Shown here piece after piece: positions 16,621-25,719 of a stretch of 58,700 bases of DNA. Source of the DNA: Verrucomicrobiota bacterium (GTDB lineage Bacteria; Verrucomicrobiota; Verrucomicrobiia; Limisphaerales; UBA9464); NCBI GenBank assembly GCA_016871805.1, contig VHCG01000024.1:1-58700 (forward strand). Direction: 5' to 3'. Both the position numbers and the translations under genes were made by a program. Every line of letters starts with the position of its first letter. Within the stretch, counting starts at the first letter, position 1. The notes under the pieces are model-generated. The model was given only the letters and a program-made list of their open reading frames with translations. It had not been told where the DNA came from and searched no databases.

Positions 16621-19600
16621 TCAGCGTGACACCCGCACGGTCGTGGATCCGGCACCGGGTTCGAGCGGCGTTTCCGTAACGTGCCCACCGGGCCAGCGGA
16701 CCCAGACCGACCTCGGCATCGCACGGGTGCCCAGGACCAGCGTCAGGGCGTCCTCCGACCAGTATCCCGATCCCGCGTGAACCTCCCGGACGGGGCCCCG
16801 TCCGTCGGGATACACGAGCGCCACCTGGGCGCCGATCCCGCCACGATTCGACGGAGGGCCCTCCAGCCGCACCCGGACACCCGGACGGGCTCCCTGGTTG
16901 CGGAACAGCATCGTGGGCCCGCCATTCTGGGCGACCGCGAGGTCGACACGTCCGTCCTCATCGAAATCAGCCAACGCTGCCCCCCGCTGCTCGCCCGGAA
17001 TGCGGATGCCGCTGACCTGTCCCTCCACCGCACGGAAGCCTCCCCGACCGTCCCCGCGCAGCCACAGACCCCGCCCCCCATCCAGCCGCGGGCTTTCCGG
17101 CTGCGCCCCGAAGAAGTTCTGCGACAGGAACAGATCCTCCACGCCATCGCCGTCGGCATCCCCCACGCAGACACCGAACGCCGCCGACATCTGGGCCTCG
17201 ATGGGCAGCGCCACCGCCTCGAAGCGTCCGCCACGATTGAGGAACACGGTCGACTCGAGCCAATTGGCCTCCACGATGGATGCAGCGTTGGTCCTCGACC
17301 CCAGCAGATCCTCCACGCTGGCCTGGCTGAAGGCGCGATGGGTGGCGAAGCGCTCCCGGAGGAACGGCATTCCCTTGGCCAGGGCGTTCAGCTGCCGGTC
17401 CGGAACCTCCCGTTGGAGCTGTGGATCCCAATGCGATTCCAGGACATCGACACCCGGTCCGCCCGAGAACGTCCCATGATGGAGCCGCAACGGTCGCTCC
17501 CGGAACGCCTGATACCGGGTGTTCCTCCCCCAGTTCCCGGCCACGATGTCGAGCCGTCCGTCACCGTCGAAATCCCCCGTCGTGACCCCGGTCCACCACC
17601 CACGAGACGCCTCCAGTCCCCAGGCCGCCGTCATGTCCCGGAGCAACCCGTGGTCATTCCGGAACACCCGGACCGGACCCCACTCGCAGGCGACCACGAG
17701 GTCCGGAAACCCATCGCCATCCAGGTCGCTGAAGACCGCACCGGTGGCCAGTCCGAGCCCCTTCAGCACCGCCGAGTTCGTCGCATCGGTCTCCCACCGT
17801 CCCGCGGTCCACCGCAACATCCGGGAATCCGCGGGTTCGGGATACCGTCCGCCAATCACACGTCCGCCCACGAACAACCGGAACCCACCCGCACCGTCCC
17901 AGTCGGCCAACGCCAAGGGCCCGGTGCTGGCCGGCGTCGCGCCCAACACCGTCGAGGCCGCGCCGGACTTCAGATCCACCCCACGGACCGAGACCCCGGT
18001 GCCCGGACCGCCCGCGTAGTTCGCCAGCCCCACCAGAAGCTCGGCGGGACCCGACGGCGGCGTCCATCCGAGGATCGTGCGGGTGTCCTGGACCATGCCG
18101 CCAAGCCCCGGCATTGCCGCACCCGGCTCGAACCCGCCCCGGCCGTCCGACCGGAACCACCGGATCGATCCACCCGCACCGGTGCCAACGATCAGGTCCT
18201 CATGTGCATCGGCATCGACATCGAACCAAGCCAGTCCAGGGCCCAGCTGACCCAGCCGATTCGGGAGCAGGGGCTGTCGCGAGAAGTCGTCGAACTCCGG
18301 CTGGACGTGGCGATGGCCGATCCGGGAGCTCACCTCGACGAACCACGTGTTGGTGTAGCCCTCCGGAACCAACGGGACAGGGACGGGTTGCGCGTCGGCC
18401 TCGCGGATCTCGCAGATCCGGTTGGGTTCGACGCCCGACACCGTGGTCCGGGTCCCGTTGCGCCAGGTGACCTCGATGGTCAGGCGGTTCGTCAGGGAAC
18501 CCGCGGCGAAGCTGCGGATGGAATCATCCCCGGACAGGTACCGACCACCGCTGATCATCTCCTGGGACTGCTCCGGCACGGCGCCGCCGAGGACCCGGAT
18601 CCGGGCGCCGATGCCCCGCGTGTTGGGCGACCGACCCAGGAGGCGGACGCCCACCCGGGGTGCTGTGCCTTCGTTGCGGTAGAGACCAGCGGGATCGTTG
18701 AAGTGGCTCACGACCACATCGAGATCGCCATCGTTGTCGAGGTCCGCCGTCGCCATGGCCGTGGTGACCCCCTTTTGGGCAAAGCCCCACTCCTGGCCCA
18801 CCTCGGCGAAGGTGAGGTTCCGCTGGTTGCGGAACGCGAGGTTCGGCGTCGCCAGCCGCGGGAACTTCCGACGCGCCTGGAAGATCTCGGCATCGGTCGG
18901 ACGCCGGCCTTTCCGCATCCGCGCGATCTGCTCGGCAATGTCGAGATCCCGCCCTGCCCGCTCCATACCGTTGACGACCAGCACGTCCTGCCAGCCGTCG
19001 AGGTCCACATCGAGAAACACGCAGCTCCACGCCCAGTCCGCTGCATCCAGACCGCTCAGCTGGGCGATCTCGGAGAACGTCGTGTCCCCGCGGTTCAGGA
19101 ACAGGGTGTTCATCTGGTACTGCGGCCGGTTGAGGACCAGTCCCGGTGTGTGGACGATTGGAGGGGGTTCCGGGACGAACATCATCCGCTCCCGGTGACC
19201 GCGACGGAGCATGTCGATCACCAGGAAGTCGGTGAACCCGTCGAGGTTGATGTCGGCAAAGTCGACAGCCATCGAGGAGATCGGCTGCCGCCGCATCGCC
19301 AGACGCGGCAGGCTGCGGAAGACGCCGTTGCCCTGGTTGATCCAGCACAGGTCCTCGGTCTGGAAGTCATGGCAGACATAGAGGTCGGGCAGGCCGTCGC
19401 CGTTGATGTCATGGAACGCCGCGCACAGCCCCCAGCCCCGCGGTGCCTGCTTCAATGGAACGCCGGCTTCATCGAGGAACGCCCCGCCCGTGAAGGACAC
19501 CGGCTCGAACTGGCGTCCGCCCCGGTTGCGCAGGAGCAGATCGGTCTCACCCAGCTCATAGATGCTGCCCCGGCCATCCGGGACGAACCGGTCGGCCAGG

Positions 19601-20334
19601 CCGGGCTCGGTCACTGGACGGCCGTTCACGGTGTCGACCTCATTGCGGCCGTTGACGTTCCTGAACGTGAAGAACGCCGTCGCGAAATCCATGAGCGAGC
19701 TGGTCCGATGGTTGGCGATGTAGAGGTCGAGCAGCCCATCCCCGTCCACGTCGGCCACCGCCGCGGTCGTCCCCGCCACCCGGGGATTCACCACAGCCCC
19801 GACCTCGAACCGGCCGCGTCCGTCGTTCCAGAACAGCCGGGTTCCCTGCCCCACGGTGTTGACCACGAGGTCGAGATCCCCATCACCATCGAGGTCCGAC
19901 AACACCGCCCCGGTGGAGGTCAACCCCTCGCAGCCTACGCCAGAGGCCGACGTGATCTCCTCGAACCGCCAGTCGCCGAGGTTGCGATACAGGGCGTTGG
20001 TCCCGTTGAGGTGGCAGAAGTAGAGGTCGCACCGTCCATCGCCGTCGACATCCCCCAGCGCCACCCCGGAACCGTTGAGCAGGATGGCATTGGTGAGGTG
20101 ACGCGACTCGGGGACCCGGTTCTGGAATCGGATACCCGTGGCATTGCTGGGCATCAGGCTGAACCCCGGGGCATGGGAGGCCCCGAGCTGAACCGTCCCC
20201 GCGGGTGCGGACTCCGCCGCGGTGGATCCGTGGCCCCCCCAGAGGAACGCGGCCATCGCGAGTGCCCACCACCATGGGAGGCCGCCGAAAGTCCGGCCGC
20301 CGGCAGGGACGCTTGGATTGGGGTCTGCCTCCAT
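16621..20334 (-). CDS. secreted FG-GAP/VCBS repeat protein with two ASPIC/UnbV domains (CRTAC1-like)
   Basis: 1237 residues with a signal peptide (WWWALAMAAFLWGGHGSTAA). Many calcium-binding FG-GAP/VCBS repeats are visible as D-x-DGDG-x-xDL (DVDGDGRCDLYF, DLDGDGDLDLVV, DVDGDGLLDLYI, DLDNDGDLDVVV, DADGDGVEDLFL). An ASPIC/UnbV domain lies at about 580-665 (GIGARIRVLGG... SGGRYLSGDD... VTWRNGTR) and a second at the C-terminus (GGIGAQVALVYPDG... GSGYWSEDALTL... WVRWPGG), so the protein looks like two CRTAC1 units in tandem. Predicted extracellular integrin-like propellers; probable adhesion or carbohydrate role, not proven. The start at 20334 is preferred over the ATG at 20340 because GAGGA lies 6 bases before it. 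It begins directly after the stop of the heme protein gene: one operon. Confidence 0.87.
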   Translation of the reverse strand: MEADPNPSVPAGGRTFGGLPWWWALAMAAFLWGGHGSTAAESAPAGTVQLGASHAPGFSLMPSNATGIRFQNRVPESRHLTNAILLNGSGVALGDVDGDGRCDLYFCHLNGTNALYRNLGDWRFEEITSASGVGCEGLTSTGAVLSDLDGDGDLDLVVNTVGQGTRLFWNDGRGRFEVGAVVNPRVAGTTAAVADVDGDGLLDLYIANHRTSSLMDFATAFFTFRNVNGRNEVDTVNGRPVTEPGLADRFVPDGRGSIYELGETDLLLRNRGGRQFEPVSFTGGAFLDEAGVPLKQAPRGWGLCAAFHDINGDGLPDLYVCHDFQTEDLCWINQGNGVFRSLPRLAMRRQPISSMAVDFADINLDGFTDFLVIDMLRRGHRERMMFVPEPPPIVHTPGLVLNRPQYQMNTLFLNRGDTTFSEIAQLSGLDAADWAWSCVFLDVDLDGWQDVLVVNGMERAGRDLDIAEQIARMRKGRRPTDAEIFQARRKFPRLATPNLAFRNQRNLTFAEVGQEWGFAQKGVTTAMATADLDNDGDLDVVVSHFNDPAGLYRNEGTAPRVGVRLLGRSPNTRGIGARIRVLGGAVPEQSQEMISGGRYLSGDDSIRSFAAGSLTNRLTIEVTWRNGTRTTVSGVEPNRICEIREADAQPVPVPLVPEGYTNTWFVEVSSRIGHRHVQPEFDDFSRQPLLPNRLGQLGPGLAWFDVDADAHEDLIVGTGAGGSIRWFRSDGRGGFEPGAAMPGLGGMVQDTRTILGWTPPSGPAELLVGLANYAGGPGTGVSVRGVDLKSGAASTVLGATPASTGPLALADWDGAGGFRLFVGGRVIGGRYPEPADSRMLRWTAGRWETDATNSAVLKGLGLATGAVFSDLDGDGFPDLVVACEWGPVRVFRNDHGLLRDMTAAWGLEASRGWWTGVTTGDFDGDGRLDIVAGNWGRNTRYQAFRERPLRLHHGTFSGGPGVDVLESHWDPQLQREVPDRQLNALAKGMPFLRERFATHRAFSQASVEDLLGSRTNAASIVEANWLESTVFLNRGGRFEAVALPIEAQMSAAFGVCVGDADGDGVEDLFLSQNFFGAQPESPRLDGGRGLWLRGDGRGGFRAVEGQVSGIRIPGEQRGAALADFDEDGRVDLAVAQNGGPTMLFRNQGARPGVRVRLEGPPSNRGGIGAQVALVYPDGRGPVREVHAGSGYWSEDALTLVLGTRAMPRSVWVRWPGGHVTETPLEPGAGSTTVRVSR

Positions 20335-20340
20335 GACCAT

Positions 20341-20345
20341 TCCTC
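20341..20345 (-). promoter_or_regulatory. ribosome binding site of the FG-GAP gene
   Basis: On the minus strand TGAGGAATGGTCATGGAG contains the upstream stop (TGA), the Shine-Dalgarno-like GAGGA and two in-frame ATGs. GAGGA abuts the first ATG (20340) but is 6 bases from the second (20334), which decides the start in favour of the second. The SD overlaps the stop of the upstream gene, which implies translational coupling. Confidence 0.55.
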
Positions 20346-23274
20346 AGCGCCAGCGGACGGTCTTCACGAACCGCAGAAGGTCGGCAAGCTCCTGTCGGGT
20401 CAACACCTGGTCGAACCCGCCCGGCATAAGGCTCACCGTGCCGGGTCGCGCCTCCTCGACCGTGGCCTTCGCCAGCCGCTGCTCCGCGCCCGGACCGGTG
20501 GCGACGACCCATTCGGAGTCGGTCTCGCGGCGGACGATCCCGTTGACCTCGTCGCCGCCCTTCAGGACCAGCGTGGTGGGCTCATAGCTCCGCACGAAAC
20601 TCACGCTCGGATAGACCACGGATTCGAGCAGGTCTCGCTCGCTCCGGACCTCGCCGATACGGGTGAGCTCCGGACCGATGTTCCCACCCAGGTAGCCGAT
20701 CCGATGACAGCTGGAGCAGGCGGCCTTGGATCCGTTGAAGACAGCCTGGCCCCGCCGGGCGTCCGCCTCCACCGCCTGCAGCTCCTTCAGCAGGGACTCC
20801 AGTCGTGCCGCCTGCTGGACGGCGTCGGCACCGAGGCCGGACAGGAACTCCCCGAGCTGTTTCCGGGTGGCCTCCGGGAACTTCGCGAAGAAGGGACGGA
20901 CCTGTCCGGGCGCCAGCGCCGCGGCGCTGCGGGACTCCCGGAGCGCCGCCACCAGGGGCAGCCCGAGGGCATCGTCGCCCCCGTCACGGAAGGCACCCAG
21001 CAGGCGCGTCAGCTCGAGCGGACCGGCGGTCTTCACCGGCGGCAGCAGCCCTCGCAGCTGATCCCCGGTCAGCGCGGATCGCGACAGCGCGCCAGTGGCC
21101 GCGACGCGGACCGTGGGTTCGACATAGGGGCTGAGGGCCTGGAGGGCGAGTGCGTAGTCCGTTGGGTCCAGGCGGCTGTTCTCGGGCAACGCATCTAGGG
21201 CGTCGATCCGGAGAGCGATCGGAAACCGGTCGTCCCGGACCACTCGCCGCAAGGACTCCTGGACCGATGAGGCCTGACGCAACACGCGGGCCGCCCGGAT
21301 GCCCTCGGGCAGCCTCGGATCTTTCGGATGGGATTCCCCCGACAGCACCGCGACAACGGCGGAGGTCCAGGCCGATGGCGGCTCCTTCATCCCCGACTCC
21401 GCGATCACCCGCAGCGCCGCCTGCTGGGCGTCGGACGGAACGGTGGACGACGCCAGCAGTTCCGAGATCAGCGCGCGGCCCGCGTCGTCGCGGCCGAGGA
21501 TCCGGATCTGGGCGAGGGCGGCACGACGCTCGGCGGAATCACCCGGGGTCTTGAGGACACCCCGGAACCAGCCCGCCAGTTCGGCACCCCAGTCCGGATG
21601 GCGACCCAGGATCCACTCGGCCGCACGCCGCAGCGGTTCATCGGTCGATCCGAGGTGCGGCACCACATCGGCGGCCCGCAATCCGCCACCCGGCATCTGG
21701 TCGAGCGCGATCAGCGCGGCCCGACGCGCTCCGGGCGATTCCAGGGCCAACCCCGACCGGGTCTCCGCCGGCGCGGCGATCCCGATCAGGGAGTGGATGT
21801 AGGCGTGGGCCAGGAAGGGATCCGCCGTGTTGCCGGCCGCCTTCACCAGCAGCGGCACCGAGGCCCGATCCTTGAGCCGTCCCAGCCCCTCCGCGGCAAC
21901 GCGCAGGACGGCCGCGTGGGAGGCTGCCTCGGGACCAAGGCCCCGGGCCTGGAGGATCCCACGGAAGGATTCCGCCTGGGCAGGGTCCAGCGTCCAGACC
22001 GCCTGCTTCAACCGCGCCGCCTCGCGGCCCAAATCGAGCCCGGGGGGCTGGGCCAGACGCCGCTGGGCGTCCTGTCGGGCCGGACCGGTCAGCGCCGGGA
22101 TGCCGGACTTCCGGATCCGATAGATGCCACCGAGCACGTCGGGCTTGACCAGCTGGGAGCTGGGACAACAGAGCTTGTACCAGCCGCCGGTATCCACGAC
22201 GAGGAGGTGCCCGTCGACATCCTGCAGCACGTCGGTCGGATGGAAATCCACGGAGTCGACGAGGAGGAAGTCCTTCGAATCACTGGCGTAGGTAGCGCCA
22301 TTGGGACGCAGCACATGACGCGAGACGCGGTGGAGGTTGAAGCTGGTGGAGAACAGGTTGTCCTGGAACTGCGGCCCCCAGGCCTGGCCCTCGTAACGGG
22401 TCAGGCCGCATTCCGCCGCCGGGCCCGCCTGGAAGAAGGGGTGGAACAGGTCGGGACCGGTTCGCGGCACCCGTCCATCGGTCAGGACATCGTTCTCCTT
22501 CCCGTAGACACCCCCGTAGATGGCGTGGGCCACGCCATCCCGGAAACCCGGCTGGGTGAAATCAATGAAGGTGCTGCTGAAGATCGTCTCCCCCTCCGGC
22601 GTGAAGGCGATCTCCACCGGGTTGTCCATGCCACCCTGCATGATGACATCCAGTCCGGATCCGTCGGGTCGGGCCCGATAGATGTGCGCCGCCCGATCCT
22701 TCAGCGTCGACCCGTTCGCCAGGCGATGGGTCTGCTCCGAGAAGGCCCCTTTGGTCCAGTAGAGGAAGCCATCCGGGCCAAGGTGGGGGCCATGGATGTC
22801 GTTCGCGCAGCCGGTGAGCGTTCCCCCCTTGAACCATTCCTCCCGCGTGTCCGCGACGCCATCGCCATCGGTATCGGTGAACCTCCAGATGCTGGGCGGT
22901 CCCGCGACATAGATCGAGCCGCCGTGCCACAGACACCCCTGGGGGAACATGACGCCCTCGGCGAAGACGATGGAGCGGTCGAAGACCCCGTCCCCGTTGG
23001 TGTCCTCGAGTCGACGGATCCGGTGCGTGGGGGCCTTGAGCTGCTGTTCCGGCGGCTCGTTGGAACCCGAGGATTCCGTCACATAGAGCCGGCCGCGGTC
23101 GTCAAAGCAGGCACTGACGGGCCGCGACACCAGATCGCTGCCGGCAACGAGGTCGACGGTGAACCCGTCGGGCACGGTGGCTCTCAGTCCGTTGACCTGC
23201 AGGTCGGCCGGGGTGGCGACACAGGACGCGAGGCAGGCCGCACCTGCCACGAGGAGGGTCCGGGGAATGATCAC
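20344..23274 (-). CDS. PVC-type membrane-bound dehydrogenase/heme-binding protein
   Basis: 976 residues; the N-terminus IIPRTLLVAGAACLASC looks like a signal peptide with a possible lipobox (LASC). Residues of about 30-390 form the PVC dehydrogenase propeller (DGFTVDLVAGSDLVSRPVSACF, THRIRRLEDTNGDGVFDRS, FPQGCLWHGGSIYVAGPPSI, HGPHLGPDGFLYWTKGAF, SVDFHPTDVLQDVDGHLLVVD). A HEAT-like helical region follows (about 400-830), then the C-terminal cytochrome c domain with C853-SSC-H857, IGPELTRIGEVRSERDLLESVVYPS and SLMPGGFDQVLTRQEL. The family is abundant in Planctomycetes and Verrucomicrobia, and substrates are mostly unknown; an electron-transferring sugar or alcohol oxidation is likely. It is the first gene of the operon with the FG-GAP protein. 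Confidence 0.88.
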   Translation of the reverse strand: MIIPRTLLVAGAACLASCVATPADLQVNGLRATVPDGFTVDLVAGSDLVSRPVSACFDDRGRLYVTESSGSNEPPEQQLKAPTHRIRRLEDTNGDGVFDRSIVFAEGVMFPQGCLWHGGSIYVAGPPSIWRFTDTDGDGVADTREEWFKGGTLTGCANDIHGPHLGPDGFLYWTKGAFSEQTHRLANGSTLKDRAAHIYRARPDGSGLDVIMQGGMDNPVEIAFTPEGETIFSSTFIDFTQPGFRDGVAHAIYGGVYGKENDVLTDGRVPRTGPDLFHPFFQAGPAAECGLTRYEGQAWGPQFQDNLFSTSFNLHRVSRHVLRPNGATYASDSKDFLLVDSVDFHPTDVLQDVDGHLLVVDTGGWYKLCCPSSQLVKPDVLGGIYRIRKSGIPALTGPARQDAQRRLAQPPGLDLGREAARLKQAVWTLDPAQAESFRGILQARGLGPEAASHAAVLRVAAEGLGRLKDRASVPLLVKAAGNTADPFLAHAYIHSLIGIAAPAETRSGLALESPGARRAALIALDQMPGGGLRAADVVPHLGSTDEPLRRAAEWILGRHPDWGAELAGWFRGVLKTPGDSAERRAALAQIRILGRDDAGRALISELLASSTVPSDAQQAALRVIAESGMKEPPSAWTSAVVAVLSGESHPKDPRLPEGIRAARVLRQASSVQESLRRVVRDDRFPIALRIDALDALPENSRLDPTDYALALQALSPYVEPTVRVAATGALSRSALTGDQLRGLLPPVKTAGPLELTRLLGAFRDGGDDALGLPLVAALRESRSAAALAPGQVRPFFAKFPEATRKQLGEFLSGLGADAVQQAARLESLLKELQAVEADARRGQAVFNGSKAACSSCHRIGYLGGNIGPELTRIGEVRSERDLLESVVYPSVSFVRSYEPTTLVLKGGDEVNGIVRRETDSEWVVATGPGAEQRLAKATVEEARPGTVSLMPGGFDQVLTRQELADLLRFVKTVRWR

Positions 23275-23567
23275 GGCGAAAACCTACCGGGGTGCGGCGG
23301 CAAAGGCCACGTCGGGCTCACCAGAAATCCCGATACCCCCGGGCCCACCACTTGGGGTGTCGTGGGTGCTCCGCACCCAGTGATGCAGGGCCCGGCATCA
23401 CCCACCCGGGGAAGCCTTCGCCTTCCGCCCAGGCACTGCCTCTGTCTCCCCCCTCCCGGTCTTCCTCCGTGTCTCCGCGTCGCCGTGTGAGTCCCCTTCC
23501 CGGCGCCGGTCCCGCTGCCGGCCCCGTTTCCCTCGCCTCGCCGTTCCGCGCAATCCATGCTGCTCGC
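23275..23567. repeat. divergent intergenic region with hairpin repeat and solo repeat arm
   Basis: No gene. GTGGGTGC-TCC-GCACCC (23362-23378) and GTGATGC-AGGGCCCG-GCATCAC (23380-23401) are close copies of the hairpins at 6491-6531, including the flanks ACCCACCCG and GAAGCC. A solo arm (CTTCCTCCGTGTCTCCGCGT, then CGCCGTGTGAGTC) lies at 23461-23493. The remaining bases must hold the promoters of the two divergent genes; none is obvious. Confidence 0.72.
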
Positions 23568-24470
23568 ATGTCGGAACCGATTGTCCTGCGGGACGGCGAT
23601 GTGGCGTTGGCGGAGATCCACCCGGAACTCGGAGGATGGCTGACCCGATATGCGCGGAACCTTCCGGGACCCGGATGTGTGGATGCCGTGCACCATGACC
23701 CGGTCGTCGTGGCCCGGTACCCACAGCAGATGTGGGCCGGCAACCCGGTCCTCTTCCCGCATGTCAGCTACAACATCCACAACGGCAAGGAAGGGGTCTA
23801 CTGCCTGGATGGTGTCGAATACCAGTCACCCCAGCACGGGTTTGCCCGACGCGTTCCCTGGACGGTCGTGGACCGTCTCGGGCATTCCGTGACCCTCGAG
23901 CTGTCGGATTCCGACCTGACCCGTCCGAGCTATCCCTTCGCCTTCCGGTACCGCCTCCAGTACCTGCTGGACCAGGGGCGCCTCCGGTGGCTCCAGACGG
24001 TGGAAAACCGGTCGGGGACACCCCTGCCCTTCAGCTCCGGGTTCCATCCGTATCTCCGGGTCCCCCTCGCCGGGGGATCCCGGGAGCGGTGCTCGGTCCG
24101 GCTCCCGCGCGCCCGACGCTTCCATCCGGTGGACCAGGCGAATGCCTTCTTCGACGAACCCTTCCCGGCCCAGGATCTCCCGGTGTCCCAGGATGTCAGC
24201 GGGACCGTGTTCCTCGGGGATCTGGCCGCGCAGGAGGCGGTCCTCCGGGACGAGGCCGGGAAGGTGGAGGTCTGCCTCGATTTCACCCACAGCCCGGCCT
24301 ATCGGTTCCTGGCGTTGTGGTCACCGTCCCCCGCGGCCCCGTTCTACTGCATCGAGCCCTGGACGGCGCTGCCCAACTCGATGGGTCGGAGCGACGGGGA
24401 ACTGGTGTTCCTCGAGCCCGGGGCCTCTTTCCAGGCGGCCTTCTCCATGGACGTACGCCCGCTGGCCTGA
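23568..24470 (+). CDS. aldose 1-epimerase family protein
   Basis: 300 residues of the galactose-mutarotase-like beta-sandwich fold (COG2017 type). Family landmarks: GNPVLFPHVSYNIH near the N-terminal third, QHGFARRVPW (the HGFAR motif around the first catalytic-site His), SSGFHPYLRVP (HPY(F/L) with the second His), and the late segment FYCIEPWTALPNS(M), which carries the catalytic-base Glu (IEPWTALPNS). The probable reaction is mutarotation of an aldose or sugar phosphate in the cytoplasm; there is no signal peptide. Start ATG at 23568 (SEPIVLRDGDVALAEI fits the family start). Convergent with the PQQ-like gene, 12 bases between stops. Confidence 0.87.
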   Translation: MSEPIVLRDGDVALAEIHPELGGWLTRYARNLPGPGCVDAVHHDPVVVARYPQQMWAGNPVLFPHVSYNIHNGKEGVYCLDGVEYQSPQHGFARRVPWTVVDRLGHSVTLELSDSDLTRPSYPFAFRYRLQYLLDQGRLRWLQTVENRSGTPLPFSSGFHPYLRVPLAGGSRERCSVRLPRARRFHPVDQANAFFDEPFPAQDLPVSQDVSGTVFLGDLAAQEAVLRDEAGKVEVCLDFTHSPAYRFLALWSPSPAAPFYCIEPWTALPNSMGRSDGELVFLEPGASFQAAFSMDVRPLA

Positions 24471-24482
24471 GACCCCGCGGCC

Positions 24483-25700
24483 CTACAGCGGACTGGCCCG
24501 GCCGATCCGCCAGAGCCTTCCGTCGCTGCGGACGAACAGGGAATTCGACGCGATCGACGGGGTCGCGATCACCGTCTGGCCCAGCGGAAGGGTCGACACC
24601 CGTTCCCCCTCGGGTTTCGCCGGATCCACCACCTGAACCAGTCCCTTCTCGTTCACGCAGTACAGCAGCCCACCGGCAACGACCGGCGTCGCGCTGAACG
24701 GTCCCTCGAGCCGGAGCTGCCACAGCCGCTTCCCATCCGTCGCATCGCCACAGCTCAGGATCCCACCGTCGTTCAACAGGAAGACCCGATCACCCAGGAC
24801 CACCGGACTTGGCGTGCCGGTCCGCAGCTGGGTCGAACGCCAGACCGCCTTCGGCTTCGATCCCGACACCGGCTCCAGCACGGTCAATCCGTTCGACGGC
24901 ACATAGAGCCGACCGCCGCTCGCGGTCACCGAGGGCACCGTCGAGCCCTTGTCGTCATGGCTCCACACCGGCGAACCGTCCCGGACATCCACCGCGGCAA
25001 GGCCGTTCGACGACAGAAGAAGCACCAGCGTCCGGCCGGCCGGATCGCGGAACACCACGGGCGAGGTCCAGTTCGAGGTCCGGGGCCGTTCGATGCGCCA
25101 CCGGTTCCTTCCGGTCGACGGATCCAACCCCGCCGTGAAGGACTCGCTCTGGCTCTCCACCTGAGCGATCAGGGTGCCGTCGGCCAGCGCCAGCGACGAC
25201 GACATGCCGAGGGAGTTGTTGGCGTTCGGGTAGTCCTTCCCGAGCCCCCGGTACCAGAGCAGGTTGCCGTCGAGATCCAGCGCCGCGCAGTCGTTCGACG
25301 AGAACAGCGCGAACACATGCTGGCCATCGCTGACCGGCGTCGGCGTGGCACCGCTGATCTTCTCGTGGGTCATCGTCCGCCCCGTCGCCCAGAACTGGCG
25401 CTCCCAGATCAGATGGCCGTCGGACAGCCCGAAGCACAGCACACGCAGCTCCGCGTTCCGTGGGCCGCTGGTGCTCGTCACGAAGACCCGGTCCCGGACG
25501 ACGATCGGCGAGGAGACCCCCCGGCCCGGGAGGTCCGCGGTCCAGACAACCGACTGCGCGTCGAGCGTCCGCGGCAGCTGGGCGTCGGGCGACACCCCGT
25601 TGCCGTCGGGCCCGCGGAACTGCATCCAGTCGGCGGCGACGAGCGGCCCCGTGAGGAGGAGACCGAGGAGACCGGTGAGGTGGAGGTGAAGAAGATTCAT
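24483..25700 (-). CDS. secreted PQQ-like beta-propeller protein
   Basis: 405 residues with a signal peptide (LTGLLGLLLTGPLVAADW) that directly meets the typical QFRGPDGNGVS start of secreted planctomycete/verrucomicrobial PQQ-like propellers. Blade motifs: LSDGHLIWERQF, LDLDGNLLWYRG, PSTGRNRWRIER, VRDGSPVWSHDD, TDGKRLWQLRL. These belong to the BamB/PQQ-repeat superfamily, but the residues of true quinoprotein dehydrogenases are not seen, so enzymatic activity is doubtful; a scaffold or sensor role is possible. It starts 19 bases after the stop of the HEAT/jelly-roll gene: one operon. Confidence 0.87.
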   Translation of the reverse strand: MNLLHLHLTGLLGLLLTGPLVAADWMQFRGPDGNGVSPDAQLPRTLDAQSVVWTADLPGRGVSSPIVVRDRVFVTSTSGPRNAELRVLCFGLSDGHLIWERQFWATGRTMTHEKISGATPTPVSDGQHVFALFSSNDCAALDLDGNLLWYRGLGKDYPNANNSLGMSSSLALADGTLIAQVESQSESFTAGLDPSTGRNRWRIERPRTSNWTSPVVFRDPAGRTLVLLLSSNGLAAVDVRDGSPVWSHDDKGSTVPSVTASGGRLYVPSNGLTVLEPVSGSKPKAVWRSTQLRTGTPSPVVLGDRVFLLNDGGILSCGDATDGKRLWQLRLEGPFSATPVVAGGLLYCVNEKGLVQVVDPAKPEGERVSTLPLGQTVIATPSIASNSLFVRSDGRLWRIGRASPL

Positions 25701-25719
25701 GATCGGTTCGGGTCAGGGT

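Noticed and set aside
16681..21198. Open frame of about 1500 codons on the plus strand
   Set aside because: Antisense to the FG-GAP and heme-protein genes, which have clear motifs; the product is a His/Arg/Pro-rich shadow without a fold.
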